From a virus, in IMG/VR virus record IMGVR_UViG_3300042453_003817, positions 1 to 64,000 of that record: a DNA stretch of 64,000 bases; one strand, given 5' to 3'. Positions 11,269 through 20,003 of the stretch are shown here, piece by piece. The notes under the pieces were generated by a model, which worked only from the letters and a program-made list of their open reading frames with translations, was not told the origin of the DNA and searched no databases. The number at the start of each line of letters is the position of its first letter. Within the stretch, counting starts at the first letter, position 1. Position numbers and translations under genes: made by a program.

Positions 11269-11787
11269 TTACCACTTACCCGCTTCTCTTCCAAAATCGA
11301 AAAGCCAGACAAAAAGTCTTAATGCTATCGAGACTGTTATTATGAGTAGAGTTCCCCAAAAAACATTTTCTATGAATCTTTTCCTTCTTCTTGCTTGATC
11401 ACGAATCATTTTTTCGCGCTTTTCTCTAATCTCTCGTCTCAATTGGTTAAATTGACTGTAACCTTCGGGACCTAAGTGCTGTAATTCACCGTAATAAAAC
11501 ATATGATAAATTTCTGCTTCCATTTCACGAAGTTTTTGTTGTGCAATAACAATATCAAAAGCTTCGGCCGTTTCACTCTTTCCAAATCCTATCTTTTCAA
11601 ATAATCCCGCTTTTTGTTCACCGTTATCTGTTTTACTATTGTTTATCAATTGTTGTAACTGCCCAGCCGCATCAGCCCATTTTGATAGCTGACGATAAAC
11701 ACCTTCAATTTCTTGCCCAACTTTAACCGCAGCCTTCAGCCCATTGAAAGCTGCGGTAACAGTCCCCATTAGTGTTATTGGATCCAT
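11269..11787 (-). CDS. Probable virion-associated protein with C-terminal membrane helix
   Basis: 172 residues: MDPITLMGTVTAAFNGLKAAVKVG start, a long charged helical middle (QLRREIREKREKMIRDQARRRKRF) and a hydrophobic helix near residues 143-165 (VFWGTLLIITVSIALRLFVW). Proteins of this layout accompany the next three genes in T4-like marine and freshwater phages. The virion role is inferred from that context. Confidence 0.65.
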   Translation of the reverse strand: MDPITLMGTVTAAFNGLKAAVKVGQEIEGVYRQLSKWADAAGQLQQLINNSKTDNGEQKAGLFEKIGFGKSETAEAFDIVIAQQKLREMEAEIYHMFYYGELQHLGPEGYSQFNQLRREIREKREKMIRDQARRRKRFIENVFWGTLLIITVSIALRLFVWLFDFGREAGKW

Positions 11788-12452
11788 TAATTCGCCAAAG
11801 GATTGTCTAACGCTTTCTTAATTTTATCATCCACTTCACGGCGAATAGTTCTAAGTTCAGCATTTGTTTCACGCTCAATACGATTGACACGTTCATTAAC
11901 ATTTTGTACGGTAGAGTCAACTTGCTTTTGCATCTCTCTTACTTGTGAATCAGCACTGCGGCGAATCTCTTTTATTTCTGCTTCAGTACCAAGTCTAATT
12001 TCTTTTATTTCACTGTCAATCTGTCTTCTAATTTGGTTTATATCTTTTTCAACTTCACGTTGAGCAACTTTCGATCCGCGTTCAACACCTTCCAGTACAG
12101 TCTCAGTTCTACGAATATCACCTTTTAAATTTTGATTAATATCACGGGTATATCCGACAACTTTTTCGCTGTTCTCTTCTAATTTAATAATACGTGCTTC
12201 ATACTCACTGAAGTCGGGAGCGACATAATTTGCAATTTTCTTCTTCATGCTTTCATAATCTTTGTATGCTTCGAACACTCCATACATACCACCGACCACT
12301 GACGAAACAATACCAAATGCAATCATTAATTTTGCTGGCGTAAAACTGTAACCACCAATACTGATAACCGTATCTTTACTTGCATACTTCTTCATTGCAT
12401 CCTGAAGTTCATCGACTTTTTTATCGACGTTTTTATCTTCTGTACTGCTCAT
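11787..12452 (-). CDS. Membrane-anchored coiled-coil protein
   Basis: 221 residues. A hydrophobic helix near residues 38-62 (LMIAFGIVSSVVGGMYGVF) is followed by about 120 residues of heptad-like coiled coil with a repeated EIKEIR/QIRRQIDSE pattern. It overlaps the next leftward gene. A rod-like membrane or virion protein is likely. Confidence 0.65.
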   Translation of the reverse strand: MSSTEDKNVDKKVDELQDAMKKYASKDTVISIGGYSFTPAKLMIAFGIVSSVVGGMYGVFEAYKDYESMKKKIANYVAPDFSEYEARIIKLEENSEKVVGYTRDINQNLKGDIRRTETVLEGVERGSKVAQREVEKDINQIRRQIDSEIKEIRLGTEAEIKEIRRSADSQVREMQKQVDSTVQNVNERVNRIERETNAELRTIRREVDDKIKKALDNPLAN

Positions 12453-14127
12453 CTACCATCTCCTTATGGATTCTATCTGATCTTTGATTGAGTTGTCGTA
12501 ATGCTCTTGCGTTATCTGCAATAGTTGCTCGGCGATAAATATCTTCGACCTTGTAAAAAGGAATGTCAGGCAATTTCGCCTGCTCATAAGCACTGAAACC
12601 AGGAACAGTCGATAATGAAGCCATCACAGCATCTTGCGGGTCCTTTTGAGCGTCTTTTTGGGATGCTTGTTGACTTCTTTGTTGAGCATCCGCGCGTCTT
12701 TGTTGTTGTTGCGTTTGCGCTCTTTGTGACTGGGGGGATTGTGGTGAAGCATTACGACTTGTTATACCAGTTCCTAGTTGCTGCGATTGTTGGTTAGAAC
12801 TCAGGGCTTGATTAACAATTGGATCGCTTGTTACTTGTGGTGTGGTTAATAACTTTGCAACATCTTCATTACCCACAGAAGGCACACTTAATGGTTGTGT
12901 TGCTTGTATAGTTGCCGTTGTTGTTTGTTGCGGTGAATAACCAGGGCAGGTTGGGCTTGATTGAGGATTCGACGAACATGCATCAGCAATCTGTTTCTTT
13001 CTAAAAGCGTCTGCATATCCTGGGCATCCAGAATTGTATAGTGGGTTTGCCGTACATTGCTGATTGAAAAATGCTTGCTGATAAAGCGGACAGGCTGTTG
13101 AAAAAAGGGGATTGTTATTACATTGCTGATTTAAATAGGCTGATTCATAAAGTGGGCAGGATGTATTTGAAAGTGGATTCTCATTACATGTTTTATCAAA
13201 TAACGCTTTAGCGTATCCTGGGCACCCAGAATTATACAAAGGATTGGCTGTACATTGTTGATTAAAATATGCTTGTTGATATTCGGGGCATTGTGGAGAA
13301 AATAACTGATTCAAACTGCACTGTTGTGCTTGATATGCAGCAGCATAACCTGGGCAATTTGGCCCGAAAAGAGGATTTGCCGCGCATTGCTGATTGAAAT
13401 ATGCTTGTTGCCACCCTGGACAAGATTGACTGTACAACGGGCTAATTGCACATTGTTGCTGTAGAAATGCTTGTTGATAACCCTCGCATGTAGGTGATGC
13501 AAGGGGATTAGCACCACAAGGATCAACTGAATATCTTAAACGAACATCGATGTTATTGATTTCGGCCCCATAATATCCCGCCCAATTTCCTGCATCTCTA
13601 CCAGACATTGATATTTCTAAATTACCAAGAGAAGATAAACTATATGGGTTGGAGAAATTTTCTGTTCCCGTAAATCTTGTCCAATCATTTATTCTTCTAT
13701 TATAATCATATGATTTATTTTCAATTATATTTTTATTAGTGTTGTCATATAATCTAACAGTAATAGCCAATGGATCATATGCGATAGCCTGATTTCCGCC
13801 AGCATTGGCATTCTTGATAGTCCATCCATAATCATATCCTCTGACCTGAATACCAGTGCCCAATAGTGCCTGATTCACTGCCACAGTTTGATACAGTAAA
13901 CCACTGCCATAACTAAACAGAATCGCACCATCACCCGACCGCTGAACAGGGCAAGGACCGCCACTGGTTCCTGCCCAAATCCAACCATTATGCTGGGTTA
14001 AGCAACCTTGCCAGCCATAAGGCTGAACAAGGTTTTGCGTAGTCCGTATGTCTTGGGCGTTACAGGAGAATGAGAAGAATAGCCAAGACGCCAAGCCCAG
14101 CAGAAATTTTTTGCCAGAAACTTGCAT
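12433..14127 (-). CDS. Secreted protein with about nine Cys-Cys NPL...CPGY repeats
   Basis: 564 residues with a signal peptide (MQVSGKKFLLGLASWLFFSFSCNA). Residues 25-200 are beta-rich. From about 205 to 400 there are nine repeats of about 22 residues, pattern QC-x2-NPL-x4-CPGY-x2-A-x5-Q, each with two cysteines that could form a disulfide per repeat. The tail is Gln/Ser/Thr-rich and low-complexity. The start overlaps the upstream gene by 68 nt. Exported, disulfide-stabilised fibre or envelope protein is inference. Confidence 0.7.
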   Translation of the reverse strand: MQVSGKKFLLGLASWLFFSFSCNAQDIRTTQNLVQPYGWQGCLTQHNGWIWAGTSGGPCPVQRSGDGAILFSYGSGLLYQTVAVNQALLGTGIQVRGYDYGWTIKNANAGGNQAIAYDPLAITVRLYDNTNKNIIENKSYDYNRRINDWTRFTGTENFSNPYSLSSLGNLEISMSGRDAGNWAGYYGAEINNIDVRLRYSVDPCGANPLASPTCEGYQQAFLQQQCAISPLYSQSCPGWQQAYFNQQCAANPLFGPNCPGYAAAYQAQQCSLNQLFSPQCPEYQQAYFNQQCTANPLYNSGCPGYAKALFDKTCNENPLSNTSCPLYESAYLNQQCNNNPLFSTACPLYQQAFFNQQCTANPLYNSGCPGYADAFRKKQIADACSSNPQSSPTCPGYSPQQTTTATIQATQPLSVPSVGNEDVAKLLTTPQVTSDPIVNQALSSNQQSQQLGTGITSRNASPQSPQSQRAQTQQQQRRADAQQRSQQASQKDAQKDPQDAVMASLSTVPGFSAYEQAKLPDIPFYKVEDIYRRATIADNARALRQLNQRSDRIHKEMVDEQYRR

Positions 14128-14608
14128 TTGAATTCTCGCTTAGTGGTTTAGGTTTACGTTCTGGAGAAGAATCCCATATCTTCTTTGCATCATCACCTAT
14201 TCTTCCATCAACCGGGCAGGGAGTTCCTGCGTTCATCATAGCATCAAAAACTCTGTCATCTTGACACAACGTGGCTACGGCCGCAACTTTCATTCCCATG
14301 TCATATAGATTTTTAGCCAGTTTCAATCGTTCACAATTTAAATCGCGAACCATCGTTCCTCCAGAGATACCTAGAATTTGTGTTTGAACTGCTCCTCCTA
14401 CACCTACAGTACATAGGTCATTATTGAGTACATTAAATGAAGGTGAGATAGCCGAAGCTGGAGGTGATCTTACTGTGGTATCGTTAACGCTATTAGAATT
14501 TGTGGTTACTGTGCTAGTGCTTTTTGAATCCGTGACAATCACATCAGATTGAGCAAAACTTAACGAAGAAATAACAAAAAGCACCAAAAAGGTTAACTTT
14601 TTGTACAT
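14060..14608 (-). CDS. Exported protein with C-terminal membrane anchor
   Basis: 182 residues: signal peptide MYKKLTFLVLFVISSLSFA, a Ser/Thr-rich linker, a conserved-looking central domain with cysteines (LCTVGVGG, NCERLKLAKNLYDMGMKVAAVATLCQ, GTPCPVDG), and a C-terminal hydrophobic helix (ISAGLGVLAILLILL). First gene of the leftward cassette. Role unknown. Confidence 0.7.
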   Translation of the reverse strand: MYKKLTFLVLFVISSLSFAQSDVIVTDSKSTSTVTTNSNSVNDTTVRSPPASAISPSFNVLNNDLCTVGVGGAVQTQILGISGGTMVRDLNCERLKLAKNLYDMGMKVAAVATLCQDDRVFDAMMNAGTPCPVDGRIGDDAKKIWDSSPERKPKPLSENSNASFWQKISAGLGVLAILLILL

Positions 14609-14624
14609 TTTTTAACTTCCTATA

Positions 14625-14644
14625 TTGTTGTGAAAAAACAACAA
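14625..14644. promoter_or_regulatory. Dyad TTGTTGT-N6-ACAACAA in the divergent region
   Basis: A perfect 7-bp dyad just upstream of the leftward cassette. It is a copy of the motif upstream of the early promoters. A weak rightward TTGATT (14650) / TATACT (14673) pair follows it, but no rightward gene begins before the next, stronger promoter. Confidence 0.55.
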
Positions 14645-14663
14645 AAAAGTTGATTTTTCTAGT

Positions 14664-14671
14664 TATTTATC
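14664..14671 (-). promoter_or_regulatory. Late-promoter-like box for the leftward cassette
   Basis: GATAAATA on the minus strand (7 of 8 to TATAAATA), about 56 bp upstream of the first leftward gene. Confidence 0.45.
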
Positions 14672-14702
14672 TTATACTCTCGTTACGGATTTATGAAATT
14701 TT

Positions 14703-14760
14703 TGTTGTATTAAAACAACACTTTAAAACTGCTTGACAATCTTACCGTTATCTGTATAAT
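14703..14760 (+). promoter_or_regulatory. Early promoter with upstream dyad
   Basis: TTGACA 14733-14738, TATAAT 14755-14760, 16-bp spacer; dyad TGTTGT-N6-ACAACA at 14703-14720, centred about 55 bp before the predicted start. It drives the gene at 14797 with a normal 30-nt leader. Confidence 0.8.
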
Positions 14761-14796
14761 ACATATTGTTGATTGATGATTTAACAAGGAACTGAA

Positions 14797-15198
14797 ATGG
14801 CTTATATGTCTCAAGATCGCAAAGCTTCGATTGCCCCTGTCGTTAAGAAAATTCTTCAGAAGTATGGTGTGAAAGGCAGTCTTGCTGTTCGTAATCATTC
14901 GACCTTGACCTTGAATATCAAATCTGGTAAAATTGATTTTATCAAAAACTTTAATGAAACGGCTGATCGATTGGCTGGTAATCGATTCACTCCCGCTACA
15001 GATTCGATTGATGTAAATCCTTACTGGTATCATGAGCACTTCAGTGGTGTTGCTAAGAAATTTCTTCAAGAAATTATTCATGCAATGAATGCTGGTAATC
15101 ATGATAACTCTGATATTCAGACCGATTACTTCGATGTTGGTTGGTACATCGGTGTTCATATCGGTCGCTGGAATCGTCCCTACGAATTGATTTCATGA
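14797..15198 (+). CDS. Conserved phage protein, KKYGVKGSLAVRNHSTL family
   Basis: 133 residues starting MAYMSQDRKASIAPVVKKILQKYGVKGSLAVRNHSTLTLNIKSG, a pattern recurring in many T4-like phages. The compact alpha/beta protein has an aromatic C-terminus (DVGWYIGVHIGRWNRPYE). Function unknown. AAGGA before the ATG. Confidence 0.8.
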   Translation: MAYMSQDRKASIAPVVKKILQKYGVKGSLAVRNHSTLTLNIKSGKIDFIKNFNETADRLAGNRFTPATDSIDVNPYWYHEHFSGVAKKFLQEIIHAMNAGNHDNSDIQTDYFDVGWYIGVHIGRWNRPYELIS

Positions 15199-15207
15199 GG
15201 TGATGAA

Positions 15208-15498
15208 ATGCGTGGAATATATGTTGTAATTTTGCGCGATGGGTGCCGCGTGGCACCTCTCCGAGACATCGATGAATTATTTGACGGTTACTCAGAAAGT
15301 ATGATAAAATATGTAAATCGTGAAAAATTCGCTGATGCTTTTGGCTTTTGTGTCCCGATGACGGAGAAAGAAGTTATTGAGTGTGCAAGAGTCATGGCAA
15401 AAGGCTATGGTGAATTATGTGATGGCATTCGAGTTTTGACCGATTATCGTAATTACTCATTTCAGGAAATTAGTGATGGTGCGTATTCCAAAGATTGA
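15208..15498 (+). CDS. Unrecognised early protein (96 aa)
   Basis: Starts MRGIYVVILRDGCRVAPLRD; mixed alpha/beta, no motif. A GAGGTGA site precedes it and it overlaps the next gene by about 23 nt. Confidence 0.65.
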   Translation: MRGIYVVILRDGCRVAPLRDIDELFDGYSESMIKYVNREKFADAFGFCVPMTEKEVIECARVMAKGYGELCDGIRVLTDYRNYSFQEISDGAYSKD

Positions 15499-16510
15499 AG
15501 AACCAAAGTTTGATAAACCTCTATCCAGCATAGAACTGATTAAATCTCTAAATTGGTATCATGAAAATAAGGAGTCCCGTGAGGCTCCTAAGTTCGTTGC
15601 CGATTTTATGAAGAAAAATAAGATTGAGGGTAAAGTTGATTCTTCGAAAGTTTCTCCTACGCTTGGTTGGTTGTGTAGATTGAATATGAATGGAAATGAT
15701 ATTGGAGAATCAAGTCTCAAATTCATTCGAGATTCAATTCCTAAAGTTCTTGAAAAAACTAAAATTGTTATCGATGTTCCGAAAGGACCCTCGATTCAAG
15801 ATCGCATGGCAGAAAAGGTTGGTGAGATTGCTGGCGAACTTGAAGGTGCGATTGATGATTTTATTTTGAGCAATTACAAAGACCAAAAATCTCCTTTTGC
15901 TTTGATGCAGGATCGTGCTAAAGGAATGCATGCCAATCGTATCGTTGAGATTTTCAAACGCCGTCGTGCAGAATTCGATTATGTTCTGACTGCAAAAGAA
16001 CCCGATATCAAAGAAGCGTATTCTAACTTTACCAAAACTCAGTTGAAAAAACTTGTGGCTTATTGTGATATGATCATCACCGATGCCATGAAAATTTCGG
16101 GTGAAGCTAAAGCTACTCGTAAACCACGTAAGCGTAAAGCCAAATCTCCTCAGCAATTAATTTCAAAGCTTAATTTCTTGAAAGAATGCAAAGAATACAA
16201 ATTGAAGTCTATTGAGCCAGCCAAAATTATTGGTGCCACTCAACTCTGGGTCTTCAATGTTAAATATAAAAAGATTGGTGTTTATCACTCTGAAGATGCT
16301 GGTGGTTTTGGTGTAAAAGGTAGTACAATTCTAAACTTCAGTGAAATGAAGTCTGTTTGTAAGACTGCCAAAAAACCAAATGATGTTTTCAGTGTTGTTG
16401 CGACAGGTGGTAAGGTTGCTCTTCGAAATTTGTTGTCAACAATCAAATCGAAAGAAACACCTCTGACCGGTCGAATCAACAAGGAAACAATTCTTCTAAA
16501 AGTAGTATAA
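15476..16510 (+). CDS. Conserved T4-like phage protein, unknown function (344 aa)
   Basis: ATG 15476 with AGGA 8 nt upstream is preferred over the adjacent GTG. Helical N-terminal half; a basic linker near residues 210-225 (KATRKPRKRKAKSP) that suggests nucleic-acid or protein contact; beta-rich C-terminal part (LWVFNVKYKKIGVY). It directly precedes RNase H. Not recognised. Confidence 0.75.
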   Translation: MVRIPKIEEPKFDKPLSSIELIKSLNWYHENKESREAPKFVADFMKKNKIEGKVDSSKVSPTLGWLCRLNMNGNDIGESSLKFIRDSIPKVLEKTKIVIDVPKGPSIQDRMAEKVGEIAGELEGAIDDFILSNYKDQKSPFALMQDRAKGMHANRIVEIFKRRRAEFDYVLTAKEPDIKEAYSNFTKTQLKKLVAYCDMIITDAMKISGEAKATRKPRKRKAKSPQQLISKLNFLKECKEYKLKSIEPAKIIGATQLWVFNVKYKKIGVYHSEDAGGFGVKGSTILNFSEMKSVCKTAKKPNDVFSVVATGGKVALRNLLSTIKSKETPLTGRINKETILLKVV

Positions 16511-16518
16511 TTGCCTCA

Positions 16519-16526
16519 CTAAATAA
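16519..16526 (+). promoter_or_regulatory. CTAAATAA motif upstream of RNase H
   Basis: The octamer shared with the regions upstream of gp32 and tRNA-Ala, 22 nt before the start codon. Possible phage-specific promoter element. Confidence 0.35.
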
Positions 16527-16548
16527 TTTACTATGATAAAATTAAATC

Positions 16549-17385
16549 ATGTTAATATTTGACTACAATCAAGTCGTTCTGTCTAATCTGATGGAACAAA
16601 TCGGATACTCCAAGTCTGCGGTTGATGAAGGTTTGGTTCGACACATGGTTCTTAATACCATTCGATCAAACGTGAAGAAATTCAAAGAATATGGAGAAGT
16701 TGTTATTGCTTGTGACAATAAACGTTACTGGCGCCGCGAAATTTTTCCCGCTTACAAAGCCAATCGAAAGAAAAACCGTGATGCTTCAGGGCATGACTGG
16801 GTTACAATTTTCGAATGTATGGCTAAGATTCGCCAAGAACTAAAAGATCATTCACCATACAAAGTGATTGATGTAGATGGTGCTGAAGCAGATGATGTAA
16901 TTGGTGCTTTGGTTCGTGAATATTCGAGCCGAGAACCTATTCTGATCCTGTCTTCAGATAAAGATTTCGTTCAATTGCAATCTTATCCTAATGTTAAGCA
17001 ATATTCTCCTATTCTGAAGAAGTTTATCAAGACTGAAGATCCAAAAGAACAGTTGAGAGAACTGATCATTCGTGGTGATAGTGGTGATGGAATTCCAAAT
17101 GTATTGTCACCAGACAATTGTTTGGTTGAAGGTTTGCGCCAAAAGCCCATCACGAAAAAAATCCTTCTTCAGTTGATGGATATTACACAACCAACCACAG
17201 AATCGGTTGCTAGAAATTGGGACAGAAATAGTCATCTTATCGATTTGAATAGGATTCCACAATCCATTTGCAAGAATATCATAGATACATATAGTGAAGT
17301 GAAGCCCGCTTCGCGACAACAGTTTATGAATTATATGATTCAGAATAGACTGAAAAATTTACTTGAGGTGTTGGATGAGTTCTAA
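16549..17385 (+). CDS. rnh: T4 RNase H-type 5'-3' exonuclease (FEN family)
   Basis: 278 residues, slightly shorter than T4 RNase H. FEN/5'-nuclease motifs in order: FDYNQ at the N-terminus, CDNKRYWRREIFPAYKANR near 55-73, AEADD near 112-116, SSDKDF near 135-140 and GDSGDGIPN near 176-184, together supplying the acidic residues for two metal ions. It removes RNA primers and flaps during lagging-strand synthesis with gp32. It is followed, in overlap, by a DUF6433-like gene. Confidence 0.92.
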   Translation: MLIFDYNQVVLSNLMEQIGYSKSAVDEGLVRHMVLNTIRSNVKKFKEYGEVVIACDNKRYWRREIFPAYKANRKKNRDASGHDWVTIFECMAKIRQELKDHSPYKVIDVDGAEADDVIGALVREYSSREPILILSSDKDFVQLQSYPNVKQYSPILKKFIKTEDPKEQLRELIIRGDSGDGIPNVLSPDNCLVEGLRQKPITKKILLQLMDITQPTTESVARNWDRNSHLIDLNRIPQSICKNIIDTYSEVKPASRQQFMNYMIQNRLKNLLEVLDEF

Positions 17386-17812
17386 TTTATTGTACTATGA
17401 AATTCTTGAACTGTTTGAAAAGACGGAAAAGAGAGCAGATAAAATTCAGGTTCTGCGAAAACATGCTGATCAAAATTTTTTGATCTTTCTAACTTACTCT
17501 TTCGATCCTCGAATCGAATTCGATGTTGAAATTCCTGTTTACAAACCTTCTTTGATGCCTGCTGGGCTAAATGATGTATATCTTCATAATGAGGTCCAAA
17601 AACTCTATCGATTCATCAAAGGTCATCCTAAACGACCAGAAGGTTTGACTGCTGCTAAACAAAAAAGTCTTTTCACCTTTCTACTCGAATCTCTTCACAA
17701 AGATGAAGCAGATTTGATGATTCGTTGTGTTAAAAAAGACCTTCGAGTTCCGTTCTTGACACCTAAATTGATTAAAGAAGCCTTTCCTGAAATTGATCTT
17801 GGTGTAAAATGA
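17375..17812 (+). CDS. DUF6433-like conserved T4-type protein
   Basis: 145 residues. ATG 17375 has GAGG at good spacing and overlaps the rnh end. The pattern LLYYEILELFEK ... RIEFDVEIPVYKPSLMPAGLNDV ... LKEAFPEI-type ending is a conserved family next to replication genes in T4-like phages. No proven function. Confidence 0.75.
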   Translation: MSSNLLYYEILELFEKTEKRADKIQVLRKHADQNFLIFLTYSFDPRIEFDVEIPVYKPSLMPAGLNDVYLHNEVQKLYRFIKGHPKRPEGLTAAKQKSLFTFLLESLHKDEADLMIRCVKKDLRVPFLTPKLIKEAFPEIDLGVK

Positions 17813-18570
17813 AGGTAGCAGTAGTCACTCCTACGATAGGCACAACCTATCTTTCAGATTGCCTCAATTCTGTCGATAGCCAGACTTATGAAAACTTAAC
17901 TCACTATATTTTTCTCGATGGTGAAGAATATGGTTCAAAAATTTGGCACCAACTTGATGGATTCTCCAAAGTAAAAACGGTTCGATTGCAAGAGAATATT
18001 GGAAAAGGATGGTATGGGCATAGAGTTTATGCTGCATGTTCTTTTCTAGTGAATGCAGATATTATCTGCTATCTCGATGAAGACAATTGGATAGAACCTG
18101 ATCATGTAGAAAGACTAGTTAATACCATTCAAAGAAACGACCTCCAGTGGGCATACAGTCTCAGAAAAATTTATGATAAAGAAGGCAATTATCTCTGTGA
18201 GGATAATTGTGAGTCTCTAGGAAAATGGCCAACTTATTTCAACAACGAAGTTCACCACATTGATACTTCTTGTTATGCGGTGCGTCGAGATGTAGCCATT
18301 AACATTGGTCATGCTTGGTATGGGCAGTGGGGTGCGGATCGAAAATTCTTTTTCAACCTGGCAAAATACTTTCCCAGATTTGATTGCACAAATAAACATA
18401 CGGTTTGTTATAGATTGGACGGTAATCCTAATTCTGTTTCGAAAGAATTTTTTGAAGTTGGTAATAACGAAAATATTTTAAAATATGGTGGTAAATTTCC
18501 ATGGAAGCAAGAACAGCACTCGTTACCGGTGGGTCCGGGTATCTCGGTAGTTTTCTCTGCAAGCGACTGA
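17809..18570 (+). CDS. Family 2-type glycosyltransferase
   Basis: 253 residues. N-terminal GT-A nucleotide-binding motif (VAVVTPTIGTTYLSDCLNSVDSQTY), LQENIGKGWYGHR and a metal-binding DEDN near residue 89. Sugar and acceptor unknown. It overlaps a GalE-like epimerase gene by 70 nt, so it probably uses a UDP-sugar product for glycan modification of DNA, virion or host envelope; which one cannot be told from sequence. Confidence 0.85.
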   Translation: MKVAVVTPTIGTTYLSDCLNSVDSQTYENLTHYIFLDGEEYGSKIWHQLDGFSKVKTVRLQENIGKGWYGHRVYAACSFLVNADIICYLDEDNWIEPDHVERLVNTIQRNDLQWAYSLRKIYDKEGNYLCEDNCESLGKWPTYFNNEVHHIDTSCYAVRRDVAINIGHAWYGQWGADRKFFFNLAKYFPRFDCTNKHTVCYRLDGNPNSVSKEFFEVGNNENILKYGGKFPWKQEQHSLPVGPGISVVFSASD

Positions 18571-19439
18571 AGCAAGAAGGCTGGAATGTAGTTCTTTATG
18601 ACATTAAGCCTCCTCTTCATACTTACTGTGACACTATCATTATTGATAACATTTTGAACCGTGATATGGTTCGAACTGTTTTTCATAACAATAAAATTGA
18701 TGTAGTCTTTCATTTAGCAGGAAGGATCGAAGTCGGTCTTTCTGCTTTAGAGCCAACTAAATTTTGGGAAATCAATGTAGGTGGAACTTTAATCGTTCTT
18801 GATGCAATGGAAGAGTTTGGCTGTGAAACTATCTTTTTCTCTTCAACTGCTGGTGTTTACTTTTGTGGAAGTATTCCTGTAGATGAAGATGAATGCACCA
18901 CCGACAATTCTGTCTATTCTAATACCAAACTTTGCTGTGAAAGGGCTATCGAAGATTCTGGTTTGAACTATGTGATTTTTCGATACTTCAACTTAGCAGG
19001 TGCAGATGATGAGATGGGAGAAAATCATGATCCAGAAACTCATTTGATTCCTTCAATTCTTAGGAATCTAAATAACGTTACAATCAATGGTGATGACTAT
19101 TCAACCTTTGACGGAACTTGTGTTAGGGATTACGTTCACGTTTTGGATGTTGTTGATGCACACATTGAAGCTTTGAAACTGGAAGAAAAAAATATTCTAG
19201 TTAATTTGGGATCGGGTATCGGCTATAGTAACTTAGAAGTTATTCAAACAATTGAAAATGTAATTGGAGAAAAAGTAAACTATAAGATTGGACCTAGACG
19301 GGAAGGAGATCCTAACTTTCTAGTTGCTGATATTAGTCTCGCTAAGGAATTATTGAATTATGAGCCAAAACACAACATCGAATCAATTATCAAAACTGCG
19401 TATGCTTGGGAGAAAAAAAGAATCTCTCGATACGATTAG
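18501..19439 (+). CDS. NAD-dependent sugar epimerase, GalE-like
   Basis: 312 residues, an extended SDR: TGGSGYLGS (9-17) binds NAD, SST (114-116) and YSNTK (Tyr139, Lys143) are catalytic, and RYFNLAGA and CVRDYVHVLDV are typical of UDP-glucose 4-epimerases. About 25 residues shorter than E. coli GalE. It overlaps the glycosyltransferase upstream (70 nt) and ClpP downstream (80 nt), unusually long overlaps even here. Confidence 0.87.
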   Translation: MEARTALVTGGSGYLGSFLCKRLKQEGWNVVLYDIKPPLHTYCDTIIIDNILNRDMVRTVFHNNKIDVVFHLAGRIEVGLSALEPTKFWEINVGGTLIVLDAMEEFGCETIFFSSTAGVYFCGSIPVDEDECTTDNSVYSNTKLCCERAIEDSGLNYVIFRYFNLAGADDEMGENHDPETHLIPSILRNLNNVTINGDDYSTFDGTCVRDYVHVLDVVDAHIEALKLEEKNILVNLGSGIGYSNLEVIQTIENVIGEKVNYKIGPRREGDPNFLVADISLAKELLNYEPKHNIESIIKTAYAWEKKRISRYD

Positions 19440-19983
19440 TTTCTCTGTACAAGACAAAATTGAATCTGAGTTTTTAAAACAAAACATCCATTTCTTGACC
19501 GGAGAAATTGATGAGTATAACATTACTAGAGCTATACAGTGGATACTGTATGAGAATAATCTGGAAGAAAAAAATAAAACTCTACAACTATTCATCAATT
19601 CGCCCGGTGGAGATTTGTATCAAGCATTCGCACTTATCGATGCTATGAGTTGGAGTAAAGCGCCAATTCGAACGATTGGTATGGGAACTGTGATGTCCGC
19701 TGCATTTCTTATCTTCGCTTCTGGTGAAAAAGGTCAGCGATATATTTCTAAAAATTGTGGAATAATGTGTCACCAATACACAGATTTCTTCGAAGGAAAA
19801 TATCACGACCTGGAGTCATATAGAAAAGAAACAGAACTGTGTATTCAAAGAATGACAAACGTATTGCAATCGGCTACAAATTTGGATTCTAAAGGTGTCA
19901 AAACCAAACTTCTTACACCCAGTGATGTTTGGTTAACAGCAGAAGAGTTAATAAAACTGGGTGCGGCAGATCATATCATCTAA
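19360..19983 (+). CDS. clpP: ClpP-like serine protease
   Basis: 207 residues, ClpP-sized. INSPGG oxyanion region (80-84), Ser113 in GTVMSAAF, His138 in IMCHQY and Asp189 in PSDVWLTAEE form an intact triad. Phage ClpP homologues occur in T4-like cyanophages. It could act with host ClpX/ClpA on regulatory proteins or on tmRNA-tagged products (this phage also encodes tmRNA), or in head maturation; no phage-coded Clp ATPase is seen in the window. Confidence 0.9.
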   Translation: MSQNTTSNQLSKLRMLGRKKESLDTISFSVQDKIESEFLKQNIHFLTGEIDEYNITRAIQWILYENNLEEKNKTLQLFINSPGGDLYQAFALIDAMSWSKAPIRTIGMGTVMSAAFLIFASGEKGQRYISKNCGIMCHQYTDFFEGKYHDLESYRKETELCIQRMTNVLQSATNLDSKGVKTKLLTPSDVWLTAEELIKLGAADHII

Positions 19984-20003
19984 AAGGAGAAGAGGGTACT
20001 AAA

